From: Bacteroides sp.
Lineage (GTDB): Bacteria; Bacteroidota; Bacteroidia; Bacteroidales; Bacteroidaceae
Assembly: GCA_021201335.1 (NCBI GenBank)
Contig: JAJQFD010000009.1
Coordinates: 1-64,000 of the forward strand
Reading direction: 5' to 3'
Length of the DNA: 64,000 nucleotides
Part shown: in pieces, positions 27,257-35,998 of the stretch
Position numbering within the stretch: position 1 is the stretch's first letter
Layout: each line of letters starts with the position of its first letter
Translations under genes and position numbers: made by a program
Notes under the pieces: generated by a model
Told to the model about the DNA's origin: nothing
What the model saw: the letters and a program-made list of their open reading frames with translations, nothing else
Databases searched by the model: none

Positions 27257-27921
27257 TTATTTCACTTGTCTTCCATCAAAGAATCTAACTGTACGACTTG
27301 TTTGTTTAGCTTGTTCTTCATTATGAGTCACCATTACAATAGTACGGCCGTCTTCTTTATTCAACGTATGCAGAAGTTCCATTACTTCAGCACCCATTTT
27401 GGAATCCAGGTTTCCGGTGGGCTCATCCGCCAGAAGAATTTCCGGATTTCCAATGATTGCACGGGCAATAGCCACACGCTGACATTGACCCCCACTCAAC
27501 TGAGTGGGAAAATGCCGCATACGATGACTGAGTCCCACGCGCTCCAGCATTTCCTGAGCCAGTTTTTTCGCTCGCGGCTTCCGGTTCCCCGATATAATAA
27601 AGGTAGTTCCACATTATCAATTACATTGAGTGAATTTATCAGATGGAACGACTGAAAAACAAAACCTAAAGTTTTATTTCGGAAAGCTGCCAGTTGCTTA
27701 TCCTTCATCCGGCTGACATCTGTACCATTAATCTCTACTGTTCCCGTAGTAGGTGCATCTAGTAAACCAATGATATTCAACAACGTGGATTTACCACAAC
27801 CAGAAGGTCCCATAATGGATAAGAATTCACCTCGCTCAACGAATAAATTTACATTTTCAAGAGCCATAGTTTCTATTTCACTGGCACGATAGATTTTTGA
27901 TAATGATTCAATTTTAATCAT
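27257..27921 (-). pseudogene. ABC transporter ATP-binding protein, frameshifted
   Basis: Paralogue of the ATPase at 26553-27221. The N-terminal frame holds Walker A (GPSGCGKST) and the Q-loop; the C-terminal frame holds the signature LSGGQCQRVAIARAI, Walker B and switch His. They are shifted by one base at a run of six A on the minus strand (27563-27568); seven A restores SRERKKLAQEMLERVGL as in the paralogue. With that correction it is a complete protein of about 221 residues. It belongs with the permeases at 28054-30644. Confidence 0.85.
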
Positions 27922-28053
27922 AGACTTATATTTTTAAATTTGTTGATATTCCATTTATATCCTTCGTGTAATGTTTGGGAATACATATACCAATAATGAT
28001 TATTAAAACATGAGGATATAGATTAGGTTATATTTTCTATTTATCAGATTATA

Positions 28054-29334
28054 CTATTCATCCCTCAATGCATCAGCCGGTTTAGCCTTGGCAGCTCTTC
28101 TGGCTGGAATCCAAGTACCAATGAAAGTAATAAGCAGTAATAGCAGATAAACAATCAAGCTTACAATCAAGAAATGCGGTACAAATTGGTTTTGAATATA
28201 TTCGTACGAATCGGGTACTTTCGGAGTTTCCGCGAATCCAGCATAATAAACATGCTGAAAAATAAAGATAATTCCTATCAACCAGGCAATAGTCATAATA
28301 AACCATGATTCAATCAGAAACTCATTCAATATATTGCGCGGACTGGCACCCAATGACATTCGTAAACCAATTTCACTTCTACGGGCATTGCCACGAAGCC
28401 AGAATGTACCTGCAATTCCCATAAATGTACAAATTAAAAAGAAGACCGTTAATGCTACTTGCAAACGAAGTTGGTTGGTAACACCTTAACTAAACTCAGA
28501 TTTTTTCAAAATCATTTCAAAATCCGTTAATTGCAAAAAGTATAAATTCCCAATAGCTAATTGAGGAGCCAATTCTTGCTTAAATTTTTCAATAAAAGCT
28601 GCCTTCGACACATCGTCGCGGATACGGAAACAAATCTGAGCACCCCAAGGTAAGTCTTCTAATTTAAAAATACTGGGATAAAATGCTGCGGCATAAGGTT
28701 GTTCTGTTGAACGAAATTTAAAATTAGAGACGATTCCGGCTACCCTGTAATATATACTATCATTTTTCCGTTTACGAAATACATTTTTATTAATTGCATT
28801 TTCTTCCGGAAAAAGTTTACCAGATAAATTATCCGCCAGATAAACTACCCGGTCCAATTCATTACGTGAGTCTGGTATCTCTCCGGATGAAATATCCTTA
28901 ATGCGAAAAACCTTAAAAAACTCTCCATCTTTATAATAATTCATCTGTAAGGCCCCCGCTTTTAAGGTATCATATTGCATCGTGGTGCTGTTCGTGGAAG
29001 GGCTCAATGGATATTGTGAATCTAATGTAACTACGGCAGCTTCTATTCCCGGATATTGTTTTACCAACTGATAAATATGTAAAAAGCTGATTTTCCGCAG
29101 AGAGTCTGTTGCAAACGCTTCATTATATTTGCTGTGATTTTCTGCATATTCTGCCATATTTAATCTGAATACATTTTGAATGTCATATCTCTGAGGTATG
29201 GCACGATTACTAAGAAGTACATACACCGGATCAATAACAATCCACATAAAATAAGTAACCAAAATTAATTCAACTAATATCCAGCCATTAGACCGCCGTT
29301 TGTTCCAGATTTGTTTGAGTATATTTTGTACCAT
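28054..29334 (-). pseudogene. ABC transporter permease (MacB/FtsX type), in-frame stop
   Basis: The N-terminal part (29334-28486: helix plus periplasmic domain) and the C-terminal part (three helices, RRSEIGLRMSLGASPRNIL, ending AAKAKPADALRDE) are in the same frame, split by a single TAA at 28486-28488. The next in-frame codons read GVTNQLRLQ and align with the paralogue at 24013-25269. This is a nonsense change, not a frameshift, so unlike the other breaks here it cannot be explained by one homopolymer miscount. The transporter may be inactive or the base may be wrong. Confidence 0.8.
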
Positions 29335-29336
29335 GG

Positions 29337-30644
29337 TTACCTGTTATTATTTAGTGAATAAATAATACCTTTCTTCAGTCCATTATAAGCCGGAATAATT
29401 GCTGATAAAAAATTGAGAATAAAACAAATACCGAATGTGATGAAAAATACCATGGGATTGAACAGCATTCCAAACGTAAAGAATGTTTCAGAGCCTTCTT
29501 GTGGCAGTGAAGGGAAACTATCAAAAATCGTCAGAATCCACGTCCTGGTATTATATACTATCAAATAAGAAAAAAACAATCCGGCGATTCCTCCCAACAC
29601 TGTAAATAGCAAATTCTCGGTAAGTACTTGGTTTAAAAGAGTAATACGTGATGCGCCGAATACTTTCCGGATACCCATTTCCGGCAAACGTTTTTCCATC
29701 CGGGAAGAAACCATTCCTGCCAGGTTTACTGCCGGGATTATTAAAAAAGCTGCCAGTAACAGACCGAATGTTTTAAAAACTTCTCCCCAATCTATGGCCT
29801 TATTGCTGTATTTACGGAAAATAGACTTCCAGTGAGATTCAGGTTGTCCGGTTAATGACAAGTTATATTTATCCGTAGCGGCATTAATCTTCTGCACAAT
29901 CGATTCAACTTCCTCAATGATATCCTTTTTATCTGAAGCGGTTTCTGCTAGTATGAAGATTTTCATGGGTCCTAAATATCCTTCTCCCCAATTGGGAGAT
30001 TTTAAATCTTCGGGCTTAACTGTATAAGGTACCCAGATATGACCGAATGTTTCCGGAGTAGCAGAAGATGCATCCCGAACCACTCCTGATATCCGAAAAT
30101 CGTCTCCATCAATATTGATATATTTTCCTTCAATATCGACAGTGCCAAATAGTTTATTTGCAAAGGAAGAAGAGATCACAGCCGTTTTAATAGCTGATTC
30201 AAAATCTATCTGCTGGAAAGGCTTGCCCTTCAGAAATTGGAAATTAAAAACATGCCAGAATTTATCATCTGTATATTTAACCTCTGCGGGAATCATACTT
30301 TTCTTATCGATCGATTCTACCAATGGATAATCCTCCCCTGCCTGAAGCACTGCTGTAACTACTTCCGGAATTTCTAAGGTATAGAAATAATCTTTCACGA
30401 ACTGATATGAAAAACCAGCGCTGCTTTGACCGCCTCTTTCCGGATAATTAATTCTCATATATTTGGCTGTAAGTGTTCGATTTCTGTTTGTCTCCGGGTA
30501 TACCGGTGCCATTTTAATATAAAAAACAATCGCTATTGTCATGGTCATAGCAATGGCCAGGCCAGTGCCCACTATATAGATTGTACTATATAGTTTATTC
30601 TGCTTTAGTAACAGCCAAGCCTGTTTTAGATACAGTAAAATCAT
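29337..30644 (-). CDS. ABC transporter permease (MacB/FtsX type)
   Basis: A 435-residue permease: N-terminal helix (about 20-42), periplasmic domain (about 45-280), three C-terminal helices with MEKRLPEMGIRKVFGASRITLL. It begins MILLYLKQAWLLLKQNK like its paralogue at 26527. It starts 53 bp after the adaptor gene and ends 2 nt before the next permease, so the two permeases form a heteromeric pair. Confidence 0.9.
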   Translation of the reverse strand: MILLYLKQAWLLLKQNKLYSTIYIVGTGLAIAMTMTIAIVFYIKMAPVYPETNRNRTLTAKYMRINYPERGGQSSAGFSYQFVKDYFYTLEIPEVVTAVLQAGEDYPLVESIDKKSMIPAEVKYTDDKFWHVFNFQFLKGKPFQQIDFESAIKTAVISSSFANKLFGTVDIEGKYINIDGDDFRISGVVRDASSATPETFGHIWVPYTVKPEDLKSPNWGEGYLGPMKIFILAETASDKKDIIEEVESIVQKINAATDKYNLSLTGQPESHWKSIFRKYSNKAIDWGEVFKTFGLLLAAFLIIPAVNLAGMVSSRMEKRLPEMGIRKVFGASRITLLNQVLTENLLFTVLGGIAGLFFSYLIVYNTRTWILTIFDSFPSLPQEGSETFFTFGMLFNPMVFFITFGICFILNFLSAIIPAYNGLKKGIIYSLNNNR

Positions 30645-30697
30645 ATTTCATTTAGTATTAGAAAAAAGAGAAAACAGGGGAATGATTATCTTCAGGA

Positions 30698-31945
30698 TTA
30701 TTTCACCTTCAGTTTATTCTTATTCTTATGAGAACTCATATCTGAGACTACCGCTTGGTCGCCAGGTTGCAGTCCACTGATCACTTCGACGTATTCGAAA
30801 TTAGAATCGCCTAACTGTACTTTCCGCTTTACAATCTCATCTTCCCCGTTCATCACAAACAATTCATATTCACCACGACCGACATAATAGGAAGCATTCG
30901 CCAGACGCATTACATCTTCTTTTACCGCATTCATAACATATACATCTGTCTTTAATCCAGATCGTAACCGACGATTACTGTCATCATTTAACTGAACAGT
31001 GAAGGATATAACACCGTTTTTAGAAAGCGGAGTTACACTGGAGATAATTCCGTCCAGCTTTTCATTACTTATTTTTACCACGGAACGGCCTCCTGCTGCA
31101 ACCCGGTCGCCATAAGCATCAGCTATTTCACCCTCTACTTTGAAATGACTCAAATCGGAAATAATGGCTACCTGCGCCCCTTGTCCTACCTGTGCACCCA
31201 CCTGGTTATTCACATACGTAAGGATAGCTTTACGAGGAGAACGTATCTGAGCATCATCCAATGTACGTTTCATTTCAGCAAGCGATTTCCTGAATATTTC
31301 AAAATCAAGTTCCTGTACTTTATATTCTGCTGCACGCACTTCCTTCTCGTTGGAATATTGTTGACGAAGTTGCTCAAGTTCTAACTGGGCCACATTGCAA
31401 CTAAGTTCGGCTTGCCTCACTTTATCGGTTGTTCCTGCACCCAGGCTATCCAGATATTGTTCGTTGCGAAGTTCAACTTTCATCCGATCCAGTTTCATGG
31501 CAGATACTTTGATCTGCATGGCCATATCGTCCAATGTTGTTTGATTATTTACTTTAAGCTGGTTTAGTTTATACTTTTTCATTTGTTCTTCATCCAGCAA
31601 TTTGCGATAGTCTGTCTCCGTACTTTGCAAGTCAAGTTTGAGTATAGGTGTACCCACATCTACTGAATCACCTCCTTTTCGATAAACTTCTATAATGCGA
31701 GTATTAATGGGCGAGTTAATAATTTCCTCAAAAGCCGGAACCACCTTGCCCGACGCGCTTACACTGACTTCAATGGTACCTACATCTACCGTCGAAAAGA
31801 TTAAATCTTTTTTCTGTACTCCACTTCGCATGAGCGATATCAGAAAGCTTATCAGCAATATGCCCCCAATACCAATTGCTCCGTACTTGATTAACTTTTT
31901 GTTGCGCTCCTTTCTTCTTTCTTCTTTAGGAATGACTCTGTCCAT
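30698..31945 (-). CDS. HlyD/MacA-type periplasmic adaptor protein
   Basis: A 415-residue membrane-fusion protein. A single N-terminal anchor helix (about 26-42), a lipoyl-like hairpin around VEVSVSASGKVVPAFEE and PVKKGD-type elements, a long alpha-helical coiled coil (about 130-230), and beta-barrel and membrane-proximal domains ending in EVISGLQPGDQAVVSD. It links inner-membrane permeases to a TolC channel. It is the first gene of the ABC operon and is preceded by a sigma-54 element and palindrome identical in layout to those of the tolC gene at 19185. Confidence 0.92.
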   Translation of the reverse strand: MDRVIPKEERRKERNKKLIKYGAIGIGGILLISFLISLMRSGVQKKDLIFSTVDVGTIEVSVSASGKVVPAFEEIINSPINTRIIEVYRKGGDSVDVGTPILKLDLQSTETDYRKLLDEEQMKKYKLNQLKVNNQTTLDDMAMQIKVSAMKLDRMKVELRNEQYLDSLGAGTTDKVRQAELSCNVAQLELEQLRQQYSNEKEVRAAEYKVQELDFEIFRKSLAEMKRTLDDAQIRSPRKAILTYVNNQVGAQVGQGAQVAIISDLSHFKVEGEIADAYGDRVAAGGRSVVKISNEKLDGIISSVTPLSKNGVISFTVQLNDDSNRRLRSGLKTDVYVMNAVKEDVMRLANASYYVGRGEYELFVMNGEDEIVKRKVQLGDSNFEYVEVISGLQPGDQAVVSDMSSHKNKNKLKVK

Positions 31946-32026
31946 TATTTGATTTTTTTAGTTTCGAGTTTATATGCTTTTTATGGCTTCATTCTTTTAC
32001 CATGTTCAGAATGCAACAGAGCATAG

Positions 32027-32042
32027 TCAAAGGATATGCCAA
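32027..32042 (-). promoter_or_regulatory. sigma-54 (-24/-12) promoter of the ABC operon
   Basis: On the minus strand TTGGCATATCCTTTGA differs from the tolC element at only two positions, both in the non-conserved spacer. It lies 82 bp before the adaptor start codon. Confidence 0.7.
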
Positions 32043-32072
32043 AATATCAACATACTGAATATCAGAAAAATA

Positions 32073-32116
32073 AATAACGAACAAGGTGTCCGATATCGGA
32101 CACCTTGTTCGTTATT
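32073..32116. promoter_or_regulatory. 44-bp perfect palindrome containing the activator site
   Basis: A perfect 44-bp inverted repeat centred on TGTCCGATATCGGACA. The centre is exactly 55 bp from the GG of the sigma-54 element at 32039-32040, as at the tolC gene. The extra arms (AATAACGAACAAGG on the left) are absent at tolC, so here it may also act as a terminator or structured element after rpiB, whose stop is 21 bp away. Confidence 0.75.
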
Positions 32117-32136
32117 GCACTACAAATTGAATCAGA

Positions 32137-32577
32137 TTATTTAGGAATTGGCATTTTCTGAATCCGCCTCAAATGCCTTCCTCCTTCAAAAGCGGTGAAG
32201 AGAAATACCGATATTATTTTCTCTGCCATCTCAGTAGAGATAAATCTGCCGGGCATTACTAACACATTCGCATCGTTGTGCTGCCGAGCTAAAGCTGCGA
32301 TTTCTGGAATCCAACACAAGGCGGCACGAATACCCTGATGCTTGTTAAGGGTCATATTAATTCCACTCCCACTACTGCAAACCGCTATCCCTTTTAAACA
32401 TTCTCCGGATTCGATAGCTGCAGCAAGTGGATGTGCGTAATCTGCATAATCACAACTTTCAGTGCTGAAAGTACCAAAATCTTTCACATCCATTCCGTGC
32501 TTTATAAGAAGTTCTTTCACATATTCTTTTAATTCAAATCCGGCGTGATCTGAAGCCAATCCTATCCGTTCATTCAT
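32137..32577 (-). CDS. rpiB: ribose-5-phosphate isomerase B
   Basis: Interconverts ribose-5-phosphate and ribulose-5-phosphate in the pentose phosphate pathway. The 146-residue protein has the RpiB/LacAB hallmarks: IGLASDHAGFELK at the start, the active-site Cys in AVCSSGSGI, HNDANVLVMPGRF, and FEGGRHLRRI near the end. In many Bacteroides rpiB sits next to transketolase; here the transketolase halves are 20 kb away. Confidence 0.93.
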   Translation of the reverse strand: MNERIGLASDHAGFELKEYVKELLIKHGMDVKDFGTFSTESCDYADYAHPLAAAIESGECLKGIAVCSSGSGINMTLNKHQGIRAALCWIPEIAALARQHNDANVLVMPGRFISTEMAEKIISVFLFTAFEGGRHLRRIQKMPIPK

Positions 32578-32982
32578 ATTGTATATTCTTTAAATTTAAT
32601 ACTCAATCCTAACTTCCACAACTGTCATCTATCGATTTCACGACATACTCTGTTTTCGCTGTTCTTTCTTATAGTTGCATTCTCATATTTTTCTGCAAAG
32701 TTATAAATTTCATTCTTATAGCATTACTTTAAAGTAATTACCGCATACAATTAATACCTTTTAGTACATCATTAATTGAATATTCACGCGCAACTATAAG
32801 CCTGAATCCGTACTAATCATAATTACTGATAAGGCCTTTCAAAACATACCCAAATGTATTCTTAATATTTTGAGCTAACTCCCCTCTATACCCACCATCT
32901 GCTATGATCGTTTTTAAAAATAACCCAATTTCAGTTCATTTTACGTAAATATTTTTCTTTTCTATATATCTAAGGGGTGCTT

Positions 32983-33074
32983 AGGTATATACCTTCACCT
33001 CCTTTAGTTATATACCTTGGCTACCTTTACCTATATACCTTGAGGGTCATTAGTTATATACCTTTATAGGCGAT
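32983..33074. repeat. tandem array, 4 x 23 bp
   Basis: Units start at 32983, 33006, 33029 and 33052, exactly 23 bp apart. All four carry the core TATATACCTT at the same offset; the first also has the full palindrome AGGTATATACCT. The rest of the unit varies. Period and copy number match the array at 9860-9951 although the sequence differs. Confidence 0.8.
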
Positions 33075-33215
33075 TGTATATCAGTACATTAAAAGGTTCA
33101 TTTGTAGAGTTCTATTAATTCCCATGTAAGATATATTCCACATCGTTTGAAATATCTCGTAATTTAAGATAAGTCCCTATTGGTTTTTAATTAGGAATAA
33201 AAAGAAACTTAGGAT

Positions 33216-33265
33216 GAATTTAGAGCCTGTTGAAATTTTCTACACCAAATTTAAACAGGCTCTCA
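33216..33265. repeat. hairpin after the MFS gene
   Basis: Arms GAGCCTGTTGAAATTT and its near complement AAATTTAAACAGGCTC (one mismatch) with an eight-base loop. It follows the MFS gene on the minus strand and may end its operon, though the T-tract is poor. It could instead be a remnant of a mobile-element end. Confidence 0.45.
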
Positions 33266-33345
33266 TTGGTGTATTGAGTAACTTTGATTTTTATTATTTG
33301 AGGTTGCTTAAAGATACTTTCTTACTTTTCATTGAAAGCAATTTA

Positions 33346-34941
33346 TTAAGTTGCTTCAGTCATTTTTCGATCTTTCCGCAATTCATGTTTCACCCAACGC
33401 CTTATGCGCCTGTAAGTAGGATGTATAACAGAAGTTGGACCTATTGAACTTTCTTTTACCATAAATGCAAACAGGCAAAAAATGCCTAGTAAAAGCAGGT
33501 AGCCATATAATTCTTTCATAGATACCATCATCGATTGTTGATATAAAGCCCCATAAACAGTTTTACCAGGAAGATGATTGGCTGCAGTATTTACATGATC
33601 GAGGCTTGCTCCCAATAACATAGCATTTTTTTTCACCAGTATTTTCAACCAATGGCTCAGAATGGCAGTACCCAATACACCCGCAATTCCAGCACTCACA
33701 AAAGCTTGGATACTCAATGATTGAAAGAAAAACTGAAACGGAATCCGTGATAGCAAAGTAACGAAACAAATACCAATAATAATATAACCAAAACTACGCA
33801 GGAATAAAGGTAATACTAATGATTCTTTGGATTGGTTAAAATCAATTGTAAAATAAAAAAGCATCAAGTAAAACACAATAGCCAGAAAGCCAATAACCGT
33901 CATGGTTTTATATCTCCATTTACGAAGTGCAAACGTCTGATACGTAAAAAAGGCACCTACTACAATACCCGCCAAAACAACCCAATTAAGTGAAATCGTA
34001 TGGAGTTCATCATAACCCAATACAGACTCCAGATAAATATGCTCCAGCACATGCGAAGGAGCCAGGAAAATATTAATCAGAATATATAAAGAGACAACAG
34101 TCAGCACTTCTTTAAAACACCATGTTTGGAGGTTAATAAACGGATGCCTGATAAAAGAAGCCCGCCATAAGTTAAGTACTAACATAATTCCGGCAGCTAC
34201 CGTGGCCATACGAATATAAGCCGATTGAAACCAATCGTAATATTCACCATAGTTGCATATAAAAATAATGCAAAGAACAATCGATCCCCATAAAATGGCT
34301 CCCAACCAGTCGATACCAAAAAGAGGGAGTTTTCTCATCGAACGATACGTACGAAACATCACCACTATTGCCAATAAAACTAGTCCTAGTAAGGCAATTA
34401 CTACCCAATGTACATATTCCCATTTAGTGAAAAATGCCACATAAATAGTCATTAACCCGGAGAACTGAATACAGCCTTGCACTAATAAATAAATGAAACA
34501 GAAAAATACCGATAAATCTCGTTTAGGTGTAATCCAGAGCTGAATGGTCGAACAACATTCAAAAGTACCCCACATCCTGAAGATGCCCGCTACAAAACAA
34601 GTGGTTACCAATACCGGAACGCTTTGAATATGCATGGAAACCAAGTTACATACGATAAGTACCAGGGGACAAGTCAATAAAGATGTCTTTGAAGAAAAAC
34701 AAAACTTCAAACGAAACAGAATGGGAAAAGTCAGTCCCATACCTACCATGGATGCATAACCGGCCATCATGATATCTTCTCGCATCAATGCCAATGATCC
34801 TACCATTTCACTGACAGCCGCAAGATAAACTCCGCCGGATAATTGGAAAATGATAACGATAATAACCAGTATCCAGGGTTTTAACTTCTCAGGTACAAAG
34901 CGCCGGATAGCGGGAATTGAAAAAGGTTCTGTTGTATGCAT
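33346..34941 (-). CDS. MFS multidrug efflux transporter (EmrB-like, DHA2)
   Basis: A 531-residue inner-membrane drug:H+ antiporter-like protein with about 14 hydrophobic helices, as expected for DHA2/EmrB proteins. The conserved motif texts are weak (for example MMAGYASMVGMGLTFPI near motif A), typical for the Bacteroidetes branch. It starts 4 nt after the adaptor gene and is the last gene of a TolC-EmrA-EmrB type operon. The substrate is unknown. Confidence 0.88.
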   Translation of the reverse strand: MHTTEPFSIPAIRRFVPEKLKPWILVIIVIIFQLSGGVYLAAVSEMVGSLALMREDIMMAGYASMVGMGLTFPILFRLKFCFSSKTSLLTCPLVLIVCNLVSMHIQSVPVLVTTCFVAGIFRMWGTFECCSTIQLWITPKRDLSVFFCFIYLLVQGCIQFSGLMTIYVAFFTKWEYVHWVVIALLGLVLLAIVVMFRTYRSMRKLPLFGIDWLGAILWGSIVLCIIFICNYGEYYDWFQSAYIRMATVAAGIMLVLNLWRASFIRHPFINLQTWCFKEVLTVVSLYILINIFLAPSHVLEHIYLESVLGYDELHTISLNWVVLAGIVVGAFFTYQTFALRKWRYKTMTVIGFLAIVFYLMLFYFTIDFNQSKESLVLPLFLRSFGYIIIGICFVTLLSRIPFQFFFQSLSIQAFVSAGIAGVLGTAILSHWLKILVKKNAMLLGASLDHVNTAANHLPGKTVYGALYQQSMMVSMKELYGYLLLLGIFCLFAFMVKESSIGPTSVIHPTYRRIRRWVKHELRKDRKMTEAT

Positions 34942-34945
34942 CAGC

Positions 34946-35980
34946 TTAATAGTTTACAAGACATTCCACATTCATTCCTGCCCGCAATCGGTTCAGATTT
35001 TCCAGACTGTTTTCATCTGCAAATTCAATACGTACCGGAATCCGCTGTTCCACCTTTACATAATTACCGGCAGAATTATCTTGCGGAATCAGCGAATAAC
35101 TGGCTCCTGTGGCACGGGAAATAGATTTTACCACTCCCTTGTATACTACTCCGGGAACTGCGTCAACTTTGATATCTACATGTTGCCCTTCCTGAATCTG
35201 GCAAGTCTGGGTTTCTTTGTAGTTGGCCACAATCCATTTATCATTCTTATCTACCACATCAACAATGGTTTGCCCCGGTTGAATAAGCTGTCCATCTTGG
35301 ATATTCTTTCTTCCGGTTGTACCATCACAGGGTGCTACTATTACCGTATAGGAAAGGTTCAACTGAGCTAGGTTTAATGCAGCCTTAGCCAGTTTAATAC
35401 CGGCATCGTTTTGATCCAATCGTTGAGTTTGCTCTTGTTTCGTCAATGTCGTTGATTTTCTTTGGCGGGTTAAAAAGTCATACCGAGCTTTTGAAGCCTC
35501 ATAATTGGTCTTCATGGCATCGTACTGCTGTTTGGTTACCGCATCCTGTGCATACAGGTTTTTATAACGGTTGTATTCCTGTTCGGCATTTTCAAGACGA
35601 ACTCTTTCTTCCTGGATTCCTGCATCAGATACGGCTATGTTATTCTGGATTGTAGAAATAGCAGTTGCCATGGCTACTTTACCAGATAAAGCATTCTGGT
35701 AATCTGCTTCCGCCTGTGCGACACGAAATTTAAATTCGGTATCTTCAATCAAAGCCAACGTATCTCCTTTTTTAACTGTTTGATATTCTTCGAAATATAC
35801 CTTCGAGATAAAACCCTGTAGGCGTGAGTTTACCGGAATAATCAATTGCTTCACCTGTGCATTATTGGTATATTCCACATTTCCCAAATGCACAAAACGG
35901 GCACACACCCATACAATACCTACAATGATCAATGCTCCTACTAGAATGTTATAAATTAGTTTTTTAGTTTTATGTTTCAT
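34946..35980 (-). CDS. HlyD/EmrA-family membrane fusion protein
   Basis: A 344-residue adaptor: one N-terminal anchor (about 10-28), lipoyl-like halves (NSRLQGFISKVYFEE and VVAPCDGTTGRKNI), a long alpha-hairpin between them (about 80-200), and a beta-barrel domain with DVVDKNDKWIVANYKETQ, typical of EmrA/FarA proteins. It connects the MFS pump to the TolC protein encoded 18 bp upstream. Confidence 0.92.
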   Translation of the reverse strand: MKHKTKKLIYNILVGALIIVGIVWVCARFVHLGNVEYTNNAQVKQLIIPVNSRLQGFISKVYFEEYQTVKKGDTLALIEDTEFKFRVAQAEADYQNALSGKVAMATAISTIQNNIAVSDAGIQEERVRLENAEQEYNRYKNLYAQDAVTKQQYDAMKTNYEASKARYDFLTRQRKSTTLTKQEQTQRLDQNDAGIKLAKAALNLAQLNLSYTVIVAPCDGTTGRKNIQDGQLIQPGQTIVDVVDKNDKWIVANYKETQTCQIQEGQHVDIKVDAVPGVVYKGVVKSISRATGASYSLIPQDNSAGNYVKVEQRIPVRIEFADENSLENLNRLRAGMNVECLVNY

Positions 35981-35998
35981 TTCTATGCTTTTTTCAAG

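Larger units (their letters stand above)
32578..33345. other. 768-bp gene-free region
   Basis: Between rpiB and the MFS gene I see no convincing ORF or RNA gene. It holds the rpiB promoter region at its left end, a 4 x 23 bp tandem array (32983-33074) and a hairpin (33216-33265). Confidence 0.6.

Noticed and set aside
32578..32980. Possible small RNA or riboswitch in the gene-free gap
   Set aside because: I saw no stable stem or known motif; AT content alone gives weak hairpins.
33214..33447. 77-codon plus-strand ORF
   Set aside because: It overlaps the end of the MFS gene on the other strand and includes the hairpin; no coding signs.
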